A DNA stretch of 64,000 nt from Variovorax sp. (lineage in GTDB: Bacteria > Pseudomonadota > Gammaproteobacteria > Burkholderiales > Burkholderiaceae_C): contig SEGS01000015.1 of NCBI GenBank assembly GCA_004210915.1, positions 1 through 64,000 of the forward strand. Direction: 5' to 3'. Below, piece after piece: positions 7,527 to 16,973 of this stretch. The position numbers were made by a program, and so were the translations under genes. The stretch's first letter is position 1. Each line of letters starts with the position of its first letter. A model generated the notes under the pieces. That model was not told the origin of the DNA, did not search any database, and was given only the letters and a program-made list of their open reading frames with translations.

Positions 7527-9128
7527 TCAGACCGAGCAGACATCGGTCCAATCGATTCCATGCTTGGCCAGGTACTTGCGCAGCCGGTCCGCATCGTTGA
7601 CCACGCTGCGCTGCGCGCGCGAGACGTTGAACAAGCGGCGCCCGGCATCGGACAGCGTCTTGCTTGCTGCGCAGACCTGAACCACCGCGTCCAGCTGCAG
7701 GCGATCGAACAGGTCGAGCGCCGCAAAGCGCTCGGCGCCAAGCAGCGCTTCGAGATCGACCGCGCTGCGCCCCGTCGCCGGCGCCTCGCGCTTCCACAAC
7801 CAGCGCAGCCGCGCGATCTCCGCCTCCACCAGCGGCAGCGCGATGCGTCCGCCATCGGCCAGCGTCGCGAGCCGCGTCACGCTGGCCGAGAGGTCGCGGA
7901 AGTTGCCGCTCCACAGCGCGTCGGCGCTCTGCGCGAAGCGCAGGTAGGCGGCGCGCGCTTCCACGTTGAAACGGACCACGCGATTCGCCTCGCTCGCGTG
8001 CAGCGACAGCAGGTGCTCGACGTTTGGCTCGATATCTTCTGGCCGTTGCGCGAGGCCCGGCAGGTCGTAGGTCCAGAGATTGATGCGCGCGAACAGGTCT
8101 TCGCGAAAGCGCCCGGCCGCCACCTCGCGCCGCAGGTCGCGGTTGCTGCCCGCGATGAGCTGGAAGTCGCTGCTGGCCTCGCGGTCCGAGCCCATCGGGA
8201 AGAAGCGCTTCTCCTCGATGGCTTTCAGCAGCATCGCCTGCTCGTCGAGCCCGAGCTCGCCGATCTCGTCGAGGAACAGCACGCCTTCGTGCGCGCTGCG
8301 CAGCAGGCCCGCGCGCTCGACCGCCGCGCCGGTGAAGGCGCCCTTCTTGTGGCCGAACAGCGTCGATGCGGCGCCGTCGCCGCGCAGCGTGGCGCAGTTC
8401 ACCTCGACGAAGGAACCCGTCACCAGATGGCGCGCCTGCTTCAGCTCGAACATGCGCCGTGCGAGGAAGGACTTGCCCGCGCCCGTCGGCCCGACCAGCA
8501 GGATCGGCGCGCGCGAGCGCACGGCCACGCGCTCGATCTCGTCGATCAGCGTGTTGAAGCGCGCGTTGCGCGTCGCGATGCCGCTCTTCAGGAATGCGAC
8601 CGCATCGCGCTGCGCCGCATCGAAGCGCCGCGCGATCACGTCGTAGCGCGACAGGTCGAGGTCGATCAACGCGATGCTGCCGGGGTTGCCCTGGCGCTGC
8701 TGTCGCGGCGGCGAGCTCTGCGCCAGCACGCCGGGGATGAAGCGCGACTCGGCCAGCAGGAACATGCAGATCTGCGCGACGTGCGTGCCGGTCGTGATGT
8801 GCGTCCAGTAGTGCTCGCGGTCGGTGTCGAAGGCGTAGCCGCGCGCCCAGTCGTAGAGCCGCGTGTAAACCTCGCCGAAGTCCCATGCGTCGGCGATGTC
8901 GAGCTCGACCAGGTTCACCACGGTCTCGGGTGAGACGGTAGCGATGTCCTCCTTGACGAGCTGCGCCAGCGCGAGGTGATTGCACGTGTGGATCAGCTCG
9001 AGCCGCGCGACGACCTGGTCCTCGTGCTGGACCAGCGATACCGTCGGCCGCCATTTGCTCCACCGGCCTGCACCGCGGCCGGCGTCGAGTTGGGTGCCGA
9101 GGAAGCCGATGACGACGGTTTGCTTCAT
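7527..9128 (-). CDS. rtcR: RtcR, sigma-54-dependent activator of RNA repair genes
   Basis: A 533-residue activator. The N-terminal RtcR/CARF-like sensor domain covers about residues 1-180. A sigma-54 AAA+ domain follows with Walker A GPTGAGKS and the sigma-54 contact loop GAFTGA, then a C-terminal helix-turn-helix region. In E. coli RtcR senses RNA-damage ligands and drives rtcBA through sigma-54 RNA polymerase. Here it is divergent from a sigma-54 promoter and the rtc genes, as expected. Its stop is only 6 bp from that of the convergent hybrid kinase gene. Confidence 0.95.
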   Translation of the reverse strand: MKQTVVIGFLGTQLDAGRGAGRWSKWRPTVSLVQHEDQVVARLELIHTCNHLALAQLVKEDIATVSPETVVNLVELDIADAWDFGEVYTRLYDWARGYAFDTDREHYWTHITTGTHVAQICMFLLAESRFIPGVLAQSSPPRQQRQGNPGSIALIDLDLSRYDVIARRFDAAQRDAVAFLKSGIATRNARFNTLIDEIERVAVRSRAPILLVGPTGAGKSFLARRMFELKQARHLVTGSFVEVNCATLRGDGAASTLFGHKKGAFTGAAVERAGLLRSAHEGVLFLDEIGELGLDEQAMLLKAIEEKRFFPMGSDREASSDFQLIAGSNRDLRREVAAGRFREDLFARINLWTYDLPGLAQRPEDIEPNVEHLLSLHASEANRVVRFNVEARAAYLRFAQSADALWSGNFRDLSASVTRLATLADGGRIALPLVEAEIARLRWLWKREAPATGRSAVDLEALLGAERFAALDLFDRLQLDAVVQVCAASKTLSDAGRRLFNVSRAQRSVVNDADRLRKYLAKHGIDWTDVCSV

Positions 9129-9152
9129 TCCATTGATCTAGATTACTAGCGA

Positions 9153-9211
9153 AAAGTCTAAGACAACCGGGATCGCGCCGTTGAGGATTTGTGTGCGATC
9201 TCGCAAAGTCT
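9153..9211. promoter_or_regulatory. Candidate RtcR upstream activating repeats
   Basis: The heptamer AAAGTCT occurs at 9153-9159 and 9205-9211, about 50-100 bp upstream of the sigma-54 promoter, where enhancer-binding proteins usually bind. The repeat is seen directly; RtcR binding is a guess. Confidence 0.25.
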
Positions 9212-9256
9212 TTTGAAATCAATGGCTTACAGAGTTCCTTTCTCGTCCTGGATTGG

Positions 9257-9272
9257 TGGCACGCTCTTCGCA
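9257..9272 (+). promoter_or_regulatory. Sigma-54 promoter of the rtc operon
   Basis: TGGCACG at 9257-9263, four bases, then TCGCA at 9268-9272 matches the -24/-12 consensus TGGCACG-N4-TTGCA with a single mismatch. It points at the rtc genes and lies opposite rtcR, a sigma-54 activator gene. Confidence 0.82.
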
Positions 9273-9306
9273 ATACAAAGGCAAGCGCCGTGTGGCGTGA
9301 GTCGGG

Positions 9307-9330
9307 GGAAGGCGCCTTGATGCGCCTTCC
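9307..9330 (+). other. Leader stem-loop of the rtc operon transcript
   Basis: GGAAGGCGC (9307-9315) and GCGCCTTCC (9322-9330) form a perfect 9-bp stem with a 6-nt loop between the sigma-54 promoter and the first gene. No T-tract follows, so a terminator is unlikely. It may stabilise the mRNA or act as a processing site. Confidence 0.45.
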
Positions 9331-9359
9331 CTGACCTGAAGGCAGAAAGAAAAATCGAA

Positions 9360-9845
9360 ATGGGACTGATCGACTACCAAGTGAACAAAGCGGGATGGGC
9401 CACGCTGGAGGTGCGCGCTGAGGCCGACGAGAAGGTTGCTGCCTTCGGCGTGTCTTATCTGCACGACTCGCTCGGGGACCTTGCCCGCATGGGACTGGCG
9501 TTGAACAAGGGGCAGTCGGTTGCGTCTGCCGTGTTCATGGAAGAGCCGGGCGAGGTTCATCTCGTGGTCGAGGGACTGGGTGATGCATTGCGCTTCGAAG
9601 TGCGGTGGTTTGACGATTGGGCCAGTTGGAACATGGCCGATCCGTCGTCATACAAAGTGCTTTCTCAAGGGGAAGTCGGGCGTGCAGAACTGGTGAGAAA
9701 TATTCAACAGGTGCTTGCACGCATTCACTCGGAAATCGGACCCGCCCGCTATCTCGAACTCTGGATCGAACATCAGTTTCCGCTCGCCGAGTATGAGCAA
9801 CTGTCGCAAGCAGTGGGCTTGGGACCGATTGCCTGCCGCGCATGA
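9360..9845 (+). CDS. Unknown protein, first gene of the rtc operon
   Basis: A 161-residue soluble protein that I do not recognise. It has no signal peptide, membrane helix or cysteine cluster. The N-terminal half reads as beta-rich (alternating EVRAEADEKVAAFGV, EVHLVVEGLGDALRFEVRWFDD) and the C-terminal half as helical. It is the first gene after the sigma-54 promoter and overlaps rtcB by ATGA, so it should be made together with the RNA ligase when RtcR is active. No function can be assigned from sequence. Confidence 0.75.
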   Translation: MGLIDYQVNKAGWATLEVRAEADEKVAAFGVSYLHDSLGDLARMGLALNKGQSVASAVFMEEPGEVHLVVEGLGDALRFEVRWFDDWASWNMADPSSYKVLSQGEVGRAELVRNIQQVLARIHSEIGPARYLELWIEHQFPLAEYEQLSQAVGLGPIACRA

Positions 9846-9862
9846 TCAAACAAGGAATGGAT

Positions 9863-11089
<1,227 letters not shown>

Positions 11090-11093
11090 AGAA

Positions 11094-11783
11094 ATGGACT
11101 GCGACGAAGAATCCTCCCGCCCTGCGCACGCCATCGACCCCACGATGCTCGCACCCCTGCCGGTGTGGCGGGCGCGCCAGGTGAACGCCGTGCGCGAGCG
11201 CATGGATGCGGCCTGCTGCGTGTTCGATTTCACCGTGCGGCAGATGCCCGTGGGCCGATCCGTGGGCGAGGCGCAGCACCGTGCCGTGCTGTCCTGCCTG
11301 TTCGATGAAATCGACGGCCTCTGCGGGCAACGCCATCGCGAGTTCCTCGCGTCCCACCCGGCGCATGCGAACAGTCCCGCTTGGCAGCCGAGCCATGACG
11401 TGACGCAGGCGCGCCCTGCTCCGTGGCCGTGGGGCGACGCCGGCGATGCACGAGCCTTCCGGCCGGGGCAGAGGGTCCACTTCACCCGCAACCCCGCGCA
11501 CGTGAATCCGTTCGAATGGCTGTTCCAGGCCTTCGACGATCCGCCCTACAAAGCCGATTGCCCGCCCGGCCTGTTCGCCGACTTCTGCGATGTCGTCGGC
11601 CTGCTGCCGGGCCAGGGCGTCCAGGTGTTTGACTGGGTGGGCGACCCTGACCAGGAGCCACACCGCAGCACGTGGAGCCCCTACTTCGAGGCAGGCAAGG
11701 AGTGGTGGGGCATCTGGTGCCTCACCGTCTGGAACCCGCGCCGGCGAACGCTCGCGGCGCTGGCCGCCAGCACGACAGACTGA
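11094..11783 (+). CDS. Unknown protein between rtcB and rtcA
   Basis: A 229-residue soluble protein that I do not recognise. It is rich in Trp and His, with blocks such as NPFEWLFQAFDDPPY and EWWGIWCLTVWNPRRR near the C terminus, and has no signal peptide or membrane segment. It starts 4 bp after rtcB and ends 84 bp before rtcA in the same direction, so it almost certainly belongs to the RtcR-controlled transcript. The C-terminal WWGIWCLTVWN block hints at a compact globular domain. Any role in RNA repair is inference from position only. Confidence 0.75.
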   Translation: MDCDEESSRPAHAIDPTMLAPLPVWRARQVNAVRERMDAACCVFDFTVRQMPVGRSVGEAQHRAVLSCLFDEIDGLCGQRHREFLASHPAHANSPAWQPSHDVTQARPAPWPWGDAGDARAFRPGQRVHFTRNPAHVNPFEWLFQAFDDPPYKADCPPGLFADFCDVVGLLPGQGVQVFDWVGDPDQEPHRSTWSPYFEAGKEWWGIWCLTVWNPRRRTLAALAASTTD

Positions 11784-11867
11784 CGCATTGCCATGAAGTT
11801 GACAGCCGCTGGCGCAGACTCCACTGGCGCTGCAGTCATGTTTGACCCTGAACACACAAGAACAAAA

Positions 11868-12974
11868 ATGACGATCGAACTCGATGGCTCCCAGGGCGAA
11901 GGCGGCGGCCAGATCCTGCGCACTGGCCTCGCGCTCGCCATGGTCACCGGCCAGCCGCTGCGCATCGAACGCATTCGTGCCAAACGCCCCAAGCCGGGCC
12001 TGATGCGCCAGCACCTCGCGTGCGTGCACGCGGCCGCCGAAGTGAGTGGCGCGCAGGTCGAGGGCGCGGAGCTCGGCGCGCAGACGCTGGCCTTCACGCC
12101 GGGCTCGGTGCGCGCGGGCGACTACCGCTTTGCGATCGCCAGCGCGGGCAGTTGCCTGCTGGTACTGCAGACCGTGCTGCCTGCACTGCTGCTCGCATCG
12201 GCGCCAAGCCGGCTGCATCTGAGCGGCGGCACGCACAACCCGATGGCACCGCCCTTCGAGTTTCTGCAGCGTGCCTACGCGCCACTGCTGCAGCGCATGT
12301 GCGCTGCGCCGGGCCGCCCCAAGCAAGCACGCACCGCAGCCGAAGGCGGAGGTGCTCCGATGCACGCCGGGCTGGACCTCACGCTGCGCCGCAGTGGCTT
12401 CTATCCGGCCGGTGGTGGCGAGGTGGAAGCGACCATCACGCCGGCCGCCGGCGCGCTGCAGCCCTTCGACCTGCTCACGCGCGGCGCGGTGGTGTCGGCG
12501 CACGCCGATTGCCTCGCGCCCGGTCTCGCGCGCGGCATCGTGCGGCGCGAGCTCGACACGCTGGGCCAGGCGATGGGCTGGTCGGGTGATCAATTGCGCG
12601 GCGAGGGCGCGCGCCAGAACGAAGGCCCGGGCAACGCGCTGATGGCCACGCTGGCTTATGAACACGTGACCGAAGTGTTCTGCGCTTTCGGCGAGCGGGG
12701 CGTGAGCGCAGAGCAGGTGGCGCACACGCTGGTGAAAGAGATTCGCAGCTACCAGGCCAGCGAGGCCGCGGTCGGCGCGCACCTGGCCGACCAGCTCGCG
12801 CTGCTTATGGCGCTGGCCGTTTGGCAATCGCAGCGGTCCGCGGCCTTCAGCTGCAGCGAGGTCACCGAGCACACGCGCACCAACTGCGCGGTGATCGAGC
12901 GCTTTCTGACGGTGCGTTTTGCGCTCGAGCGGCGCGAAGCGGGCGGCGCGACAGTTCGCATTGCGCCGGCATGA
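11868..12974 (+). CDS. rtcA: RNA 3'-terminal phosphate cyclase RtcA
   Basis: A 368-residue enzyme that converts RNA 3'-phosphate to 2',3'-cyclic phosphate using ATP, the companion of RtcB. It has the N-terminal family signature QGEGGGQILR and the C-terminal HLADQLALLMALA block that contains the adenylylated histidine. The start at 11868 (MTIELDGSQGEGGGQ) matches the usual beginning of the family; an in-frame ATG at 11793 would add 25 unlike residues. It is the last gene of the rtc operon. Confidence 0.93.
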   Translation: MTIELDGSQGEGGGQILRTGLALAMVTGQPLRIERIRAKRPKPGLMRQHLACVHAAAEVSGAQVEGAELGAQTLAFTPGSVRAGDYRFAIASAGSCLLVLQTVLPALLLASAPSRLHLSGGTHNPMAPPFEFLQRAYAPLLQRMCAAPGRPKQARTAAEGGGAPMHAGLDLTLRRSGFYPAGGGEVEATITPAAGALQPFDLLTRGAVVSAHADCLAPGLARGIVRRELDTLGQAMGWSGDQLRGEGARQNEGPGNALMATLAYEHVTEVFCAFGERGVSAEQVAHTLVKEIRSYQASEAAVGAHLADQLALLMALAVWQSQRSAAFSCSEVTEHTRTNCAVIERFLTVRFALERREAGGATVRIAPA

Positions 12975-13115
12975 GCGGCCGATGCGCTGACAACGCAGCC
13001 CAAAGTACGCAATCCGCAGCGAATCGATTTATTCAGTTACCAATCTTTCCCAATGAAGTGCCGCGGGCCGTAAGCGGGTTCTTACGATAGTCCCCTTTCT
13101 TGAGGAGCTACCCCT

Positions 13116-13643
13116 TTGGCCACACAGTCCCCCTTCTTCGGCAAGCGCACGAGCGACGCTGATTCGCTGACTTCCCGCCCCGCGCCGCTCGTCGGCTCGG
13201 GCACCAACCTCTCGGGCACCCCGGTGAATCCGTCTTCGCTGACCTCCGCCGCAGCCGGCGCGTCGACCGCGCCTGTGAAGGAAGGCGGCAGCAAGCTCAC
13301 CGTCGGCCCGAACATCAAGCTCAAGGGCGTCGAGATCACCGATTGCGACACCTTGATCGTCGAAGGCTTGGTCGAAGCGACGATGGATTCGCGCCTGATG
13401 CAGATCGCGGAGCAGGGCGCTTTCAAGGGCTCGGCCGAGATCGATATCGCCGAAATCCACGGCCAGTTCGATGGCAACCTGACCGTTCGCGAGAAGCTCG
13501 TGATCCACGCGACCGGCAAGGTCACCGGCAAGATCCGCTACAGCAAGATCGTGATCGAAGAGGGCGGCCAGCTGTCGGGCGAAGTCAGCTTCGGTGCGAG
13601 CGGCAGGTCGGAAAGCAAGCCGGCGCTGCAAGCCGCGGCTTAA
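13116..13643 (+). CDS. Bactofilin (polymer-forming cytoskeletal protein)
   Basis: A 175-residue bactofilin. A disordered N-terminal 60 residues rich in Ser, Thr and Pro is followed by the right-handed beta-helix core (about 62-160: KLTVGPNIKLKGVEI through YSKIVIEEGGQLSGEV). Bactofilins self-assemble into membrane-associated filaments that localise cell-envelope enzymes. The start is a TTG at 13116, supported by a strong GAGGAG at 13102-13107; no ATG is available upstream. A 6-bp inverted repeat (CGTAAG/CTTACG, 13069-13086) lies in the promoter region. Confidence 0.88.
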   Translation: MATQSPFFGKRTSDADSLTSRPAPLVGSGTNLSGTPVNPSSLTSAAAGASTAPVKEGGSKLTVGPNIKLKGVEITDCDTLIVEGLVEATMDSRLMQIAEQGAFKGSAEIDIAEIHGQFDGNLTVREKLVIHATGKVTGKIRYSKIVIEEGGQLSGEVSFGASGRSESKPALQAAA

Positions 13644-14467
13644 TCGCCCTCGGGCTTCCAGCCCAAACGCTCCAGCAAAGCACCGGCCGCGGCCGGTGCT
13701 TTTTCTTTGGCGCCGTTGATGAAGTAGACGAACACGTCGCGCTTCTTCGCTTTCGTCGCTGGACTTGATGGCGCGCTCCAGCCCTTCGCGCGCTCGGCCC
13801 AGCTGTCGAGCGCCTTGGGCGCATAGCCGGTCTTGCGTTTCGCGTCGGCCATCATGAGCCGCGCATAAGCGATCTCGCCCTCGGGCTCCTCGAAGGACGG
13901 GAACTTGTCGGAGTCGGTGAAGACCGTCGATACCTTGTATTTCTTCGCGAGCTTCTGGTAGGCGGGCGTGATGAAGCTCTCGTGCCGCACGTCCATCACG
14001 TGGCGCAACGTGCGGCTGCCCTCCTTCTTCGGCAGCAGCGCGAGGAAGGCCTCGAAGTCCTCGGCATCAAATTGCTTGGTCGGCATGAACTGCCAGACGA
14101 TAGGGCCCAGCTTGTCCTTGAGTTCGACAATGCCGCTCTCAACGAAGCGCGCAATCGAATCACCCGCGTCCGCCAGCACCTTGCGATTCGTCGCATAGCG
14201 CGAGGCCTTGAGCGAGAACACGAAGTCGCCGGGCACCTCGTCGTGCCACTTCTTGAAGCTCTCGGGCTTCATCGTGCTGTAGTACGTGCCGTTGACTTCG
14301 ATGGCGCTGAGGTGCCGGCTCGCGTAGCCCAATTCTTTCGCGTGCGCGAGGCCCTTGGGGTAGAAGTTGTCGCGCCAGGGCCCGAAGGTCCAGCCGCCCA
14401 CGCCGACGCGAATGCGTTGGCTCTCGCTGGCTTCCACACGCACATTGCTCGCCGATGCTTTGCTCAC
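13640..14467 (-). CDS. DUF72 (YecE-like) family protein
   Basis: A 275-residue DUF72 protein with a TIM-barrel-like fold. Landmarks are RVGVGGWTFGPW near the N terminus, SAIEVNGTYYS, KASRYATN and VMDVRHESF. The biochemical role of the family is not established. A GTG at 14467 is chosen because GGAG lies 8 bases upstream and homology begins soon after; the upstream 32-codon extension overlaps the divergent peptidase leader. The C terminus ends in a lysine-rich segment (PATKAKKRDVFVYF). Its end overlaps the bactofilin stop by 4 bases. Confidence 0.85.
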   Translation of the reverse strand: MSKASASNVRVEASESQRIRVGVGGWTFGPWRDNFYPKGLAHAKELGYASRHLSAIEVNGTYYSTMKPESFKKWHDEVPGDFVFSLKASRYATNRKVLADAGDSIARFVESGIVELKDKLGPIVWQFMPTKQFDAEDFEAFLALLPKKEGSRTLRHVMDVRHESFITPAYQKLAKKYKVSTVFTDSDKFPSFEEPEGEIAYARLMMADAKRKTGYAPKALDSWAERAKGWSAPSSPATKAKKRDVFVYFINGAKEKAPAAAGALLERLGWKPEGD

Positions 14468-14553
14468 GTCAGTCTCCGGGTTGATGCCACCGCACTCTAC
14501 GCAATGGCACGCGCTGGCGCAAAATGCTTTTCCCACCTGCGGAGAACCCCACC

Positions 14554-16056
14554 ATGAACGCACCCCTGCACCGCGAAATGCCGGCCGGCTTCCTGGACGC
14601 CGAGCGCGCCCTCGCCGATGTCACCACCCAGTGGGACACCGACATCGTCAAGCAACTCACCAGCTACATCGAGATTCCGGCCAAGTCGCCCGGCTTCGAC
14701 GCCGACTGGTCGGCCAACGGCTATCTCGAAACGGTGCTGCGCAACGCCGCGCAGTGGGTCGAGGCGCAGAAGGTCGAGGGCCTGAAGCTCGAGATCGTCC
14801 GGCTCGACGGCCGCACGCCGGTGCTGTTCTTCGAAGTGCCCGCGACCGGCACCACCATGACCGACACCGTGCTGATGTACGGCCACCTCGACAAGCAACC
14901 CGAGTTCACCGGCTGGCGCAACGACCTCGGCCCGTGGACCCCGAAGTACCAGGACGGCCTGCTCTACGGCCGCGGCGGCGCGGACGACGGCTACGCGGTG
15001 TACGCCAGCATCGCGGCGCTGCAGGCTCTCAAGGCACAGGGCGCGGCGCACCCGCGCATCGTCGGCCTCATCGAGACCTGCGAAGAGAGTGGTTCCTACG
15101 ACCTGCTGCCCTACGTCACCGCGTTGAAAGACCGGCTCGGCGATGTCGGCCTCGTCATTTGCCTGGACTCGGGCGCCGGCAACTACGACCAGCTGTGGCT
15201 CACCACGTCGCTGCGCGGCATGGCCAGCGGAACGCTCAAGGTCGAGGTGCTGACCGAAGGCATTCACTCGGGCGACGCCTCGGGCCTCGTGCCCTCGAGC
15301 TTTCGCATCATGCGGCAGGTGCTCGACCGGCTCGAAGACAGCAAGACGGGCCGCATGCTGCCCGCCAGCTTCCATTGCGAAGTGCCGGCCGACCGTCTCG
15401 CGCAAGCGCAGCAGACCGCAGCAATCCTCGGCGACGAGCTCTTCAAGCGCTTCCCGTGGGCGCACTACGACTGCGGCGGCTCGACCCAGTTCGCGTTGCC
15501 GACCACCACCGACCCCGTCGAGGCGCTGCTCAACCGCACCTGGAAGCCGACGCTGAGCGTGACGGGCGCCGAAGGCTTTCCGGCGATCAAGGACGCGGGC
15601 AACGTGCTGCGCCCCTACACCGCCTTCAAGCTCTCGCTGCGGCTGCCGCCGCTGGTCGAGGCCGATGCGGCCGTCGCCGAGATGAAGAAGCTGCTCGAAG
15701 ACAACGCGCCCTACCAGGCCCGCGTGACCTTCGAGCACGGCGGCGGCGCCACCGGCTGGAACGCGCCGGCCATCACGCCGTGGTTCGAGCGCGCGCTCAA
15801 CGCCGCATCGCAAGCGCACTTCGGCGCGCCCTGCGGCTACATCGGCCAGGGCGGCACGATCCCGCTCATGAACATGCTCAGCGCAGGCTTTCCGACCGCG
15901 CAGATGATGGTCTGCGGCGTGCTCGGCCCCAAGAGCAACGCGCACGGCCCGAACGAGTTCCTGCATGTGCCGTACGCGAAGAAGCTCACGGCCGCGGTGG
16001 CCGAGGTGATCGCCGCACTGCCGGTGGCGCACGCGGCCGAAGCAGCGACGGCTTGA
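14554..16056 (+). CDS. M20 family metallopeptidase (dipeptidase/CNDP-like)
   Basis: A 500-residue cytoplasmic zinc peptidase of the M20 family. The metal-binding GHLDKQPEF, the YGRGGADDGYA block with the bridging Asp, and the catalytic ETCEESGSYDL are present. A dimerisation domain follows (about 210-370), and the C-terminal HGPNEFLH supplies another ligand. It has no signal peptide. The size and the GHLDKQ/GRGGADD pattern fit the CNDP-type dipeptidases. The ATG at 14554 is chosen from the GGAG 9-12 bases upstream. Substrate not predictable. Confidence 0.88.
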   Translation: MNAPLHREMPAGFLDAERALADVTTQWDTDIVKQLTSYIEIPAKSPGFDADWSANGYLETVLRNAAQWVEAQKVEGLKLEIVRLDGRTPVLFFEVPATGTTMTDTVLMYGHLDKQPEFTGWRNDLGPWTPKYQDGLLYGRGGADDGYAVYASIAALQALKAQGAAHPRIVGLIETCEESGSYDLLPYVTALKDRLGDVGLVICLDSGAGNYDQLWLTTSLRGMASGTLKVEVLTEGIHSGDASGLVPSSFRIMRQVLDRLEDSKTGRMLPASFHCEVPADRLAQAQQTAAILGDELFKRFPWAHYDCGGSTQFALPTTTDPVEALLNRTWKPTLSVTGAEGFPAIKDAGNVLRPYTAFKLSLRLPPLVEADAAVAEMKKLLEDNAPYQARVTFEHGGGATGWNAPAITPWFERALNAASQAHFGAPCGYIGQGGTIPLMNMLSAGFPTAQMMVCGVLGPKSNAHGPNEFLHVPYAKKLTAAVAEVIAALPVAHAAEAATA

Positions 16057-16120
16057 CCCGCGCGCTTCGCGCGAAATGCCTGAACGTGCGGTCAGCGCCG
16101 GGGGACTTGAGGGTTCGCCG

Positions 16121-16882
16121 TCAGGCCCAGGTGCGGCCCAGCGTGTCGGCGGCGGCGTGCAGGCGCGGTAGTTTTTCCAGCGCCTGGGCCAGCGTCATGC
16201 GGGTCACGGGGGCTTGCACTGCCACGGCACAGCGCAGGCTGCGGCCATCAGCGCCGCGCACCGGCACGGCGACACAGACCAGCCCGTCGACAAACTCCTC
16301 CGCGTCCACGGCGTAGTTGTCCTTGCGGATGCGTCGGCACTCCGCCTCGAGCGCTTCGCGGGTCGTCAGCGTGGTGGCCGTGAAGCGCGTGAACGTCAGG
16401 CTGTCCAGCAATGCATTGCGCTGGCTCGACGGCATGTGGGCCAGCAGCAACTTGCCGCTGGCCGAGCAATGCACTGGAACCCGCGTGCCTGCACGCAGGT
16501 TCATTTGCAGCGGAAAGGCCGATTCGATCCGGTCGAGGTACACCACCTCGGCGCCAGAGAGCGCCGTGAAATTGCAACTCTCCCCGACATCCAGGACGAG
16601 TTGGCGCAGCACCGCGTGGCGCACGCCCTGCTGCGTGCTGCCGGCGAGCGTGTCTTCGGCCAGACGCAGCAGGCGTGGCGCCAATGCGTAGCGGCGCCCC
16701 TCGGGTTCGCGGGCCAGCCAGCCGCCGGCCTCGAGCTGGATCAGCAAGCGGTGCACGCTGGGTTTGGGCCAGGTGCTGGCGGCCACGGCCTCCGCCAGCG
16801 TGAGCGGGCGCGCTTCGCGCACGAGTATTTCCAACAACTCAAACAAACGAAGGCTTGGCGCAGCAACAGCGGGTTTTTGCAT
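16121..16882 (-). CDS. IclR-family transcriptional regulator
   Basis: A 253-residue regulator with an N-terminal winged helix (about 7-70: LRLFELLEILVREARPLTLAEA onward, WPKPSVHRLLIQLE as recognition helix) and a C-terminal IclR effector domain (SASGKLLLAH, DAEEFVDGLVCVAVPV). It is divergent from the flavin monooxygenase operon and is its probable regulator. The ATG at 16882 is the start used; the frame extends to a TTG at 16891. The effector is unknown but should relate to the operon's substrate. Confidence 0.92.
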   Translation of the reverse strand: MQKPAVAAPSLRLFELLEILVREARPLTLAEAVAASTWPKPSVHRLLIQLEAGGWLAREPEGRRYALAPRLLRLAEDTLAGSTQQGVRHAVLRQLVLDVGESCNFTALSGAEVVYLDRIESAFPLQMNLRAGTRVPVHCSASGKLLLAHMPSSQRNALLDSLTFTRFTATTLTTREALEAECRRIRKDNYAVDAEEFVDGLVCVAVPVRGADGRSLRCAVAVQAPVTRMTLAQALEKLPRLHAAADTLGRTWA

Positions 16883-16889
16883 AAATCTC

Positions 16890-16928
16890 AAAATCCGAGA
16901 CGAAACTGATATTTATTTCGGGATTTTT
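16890..16928. promoter_or_regulatory. Candidate IclR operator between divergent genes
   Basis: AAAATCCGA (16890-16898) and TCGGGATTTTT (16918-16928) form an imperfect inverted repeat, with one extra C in the right arm, in the otherwise AT-rich 91-bp gap between the IclR gene and the monooxygenase operon. It is a plausible regulator site; binding is not shown. Confidence 0.35.
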
Positions 16929-16973
16929 ATTGAAACACATAGAGTCGCCGCATCTTATCCATTGCACTTCACC

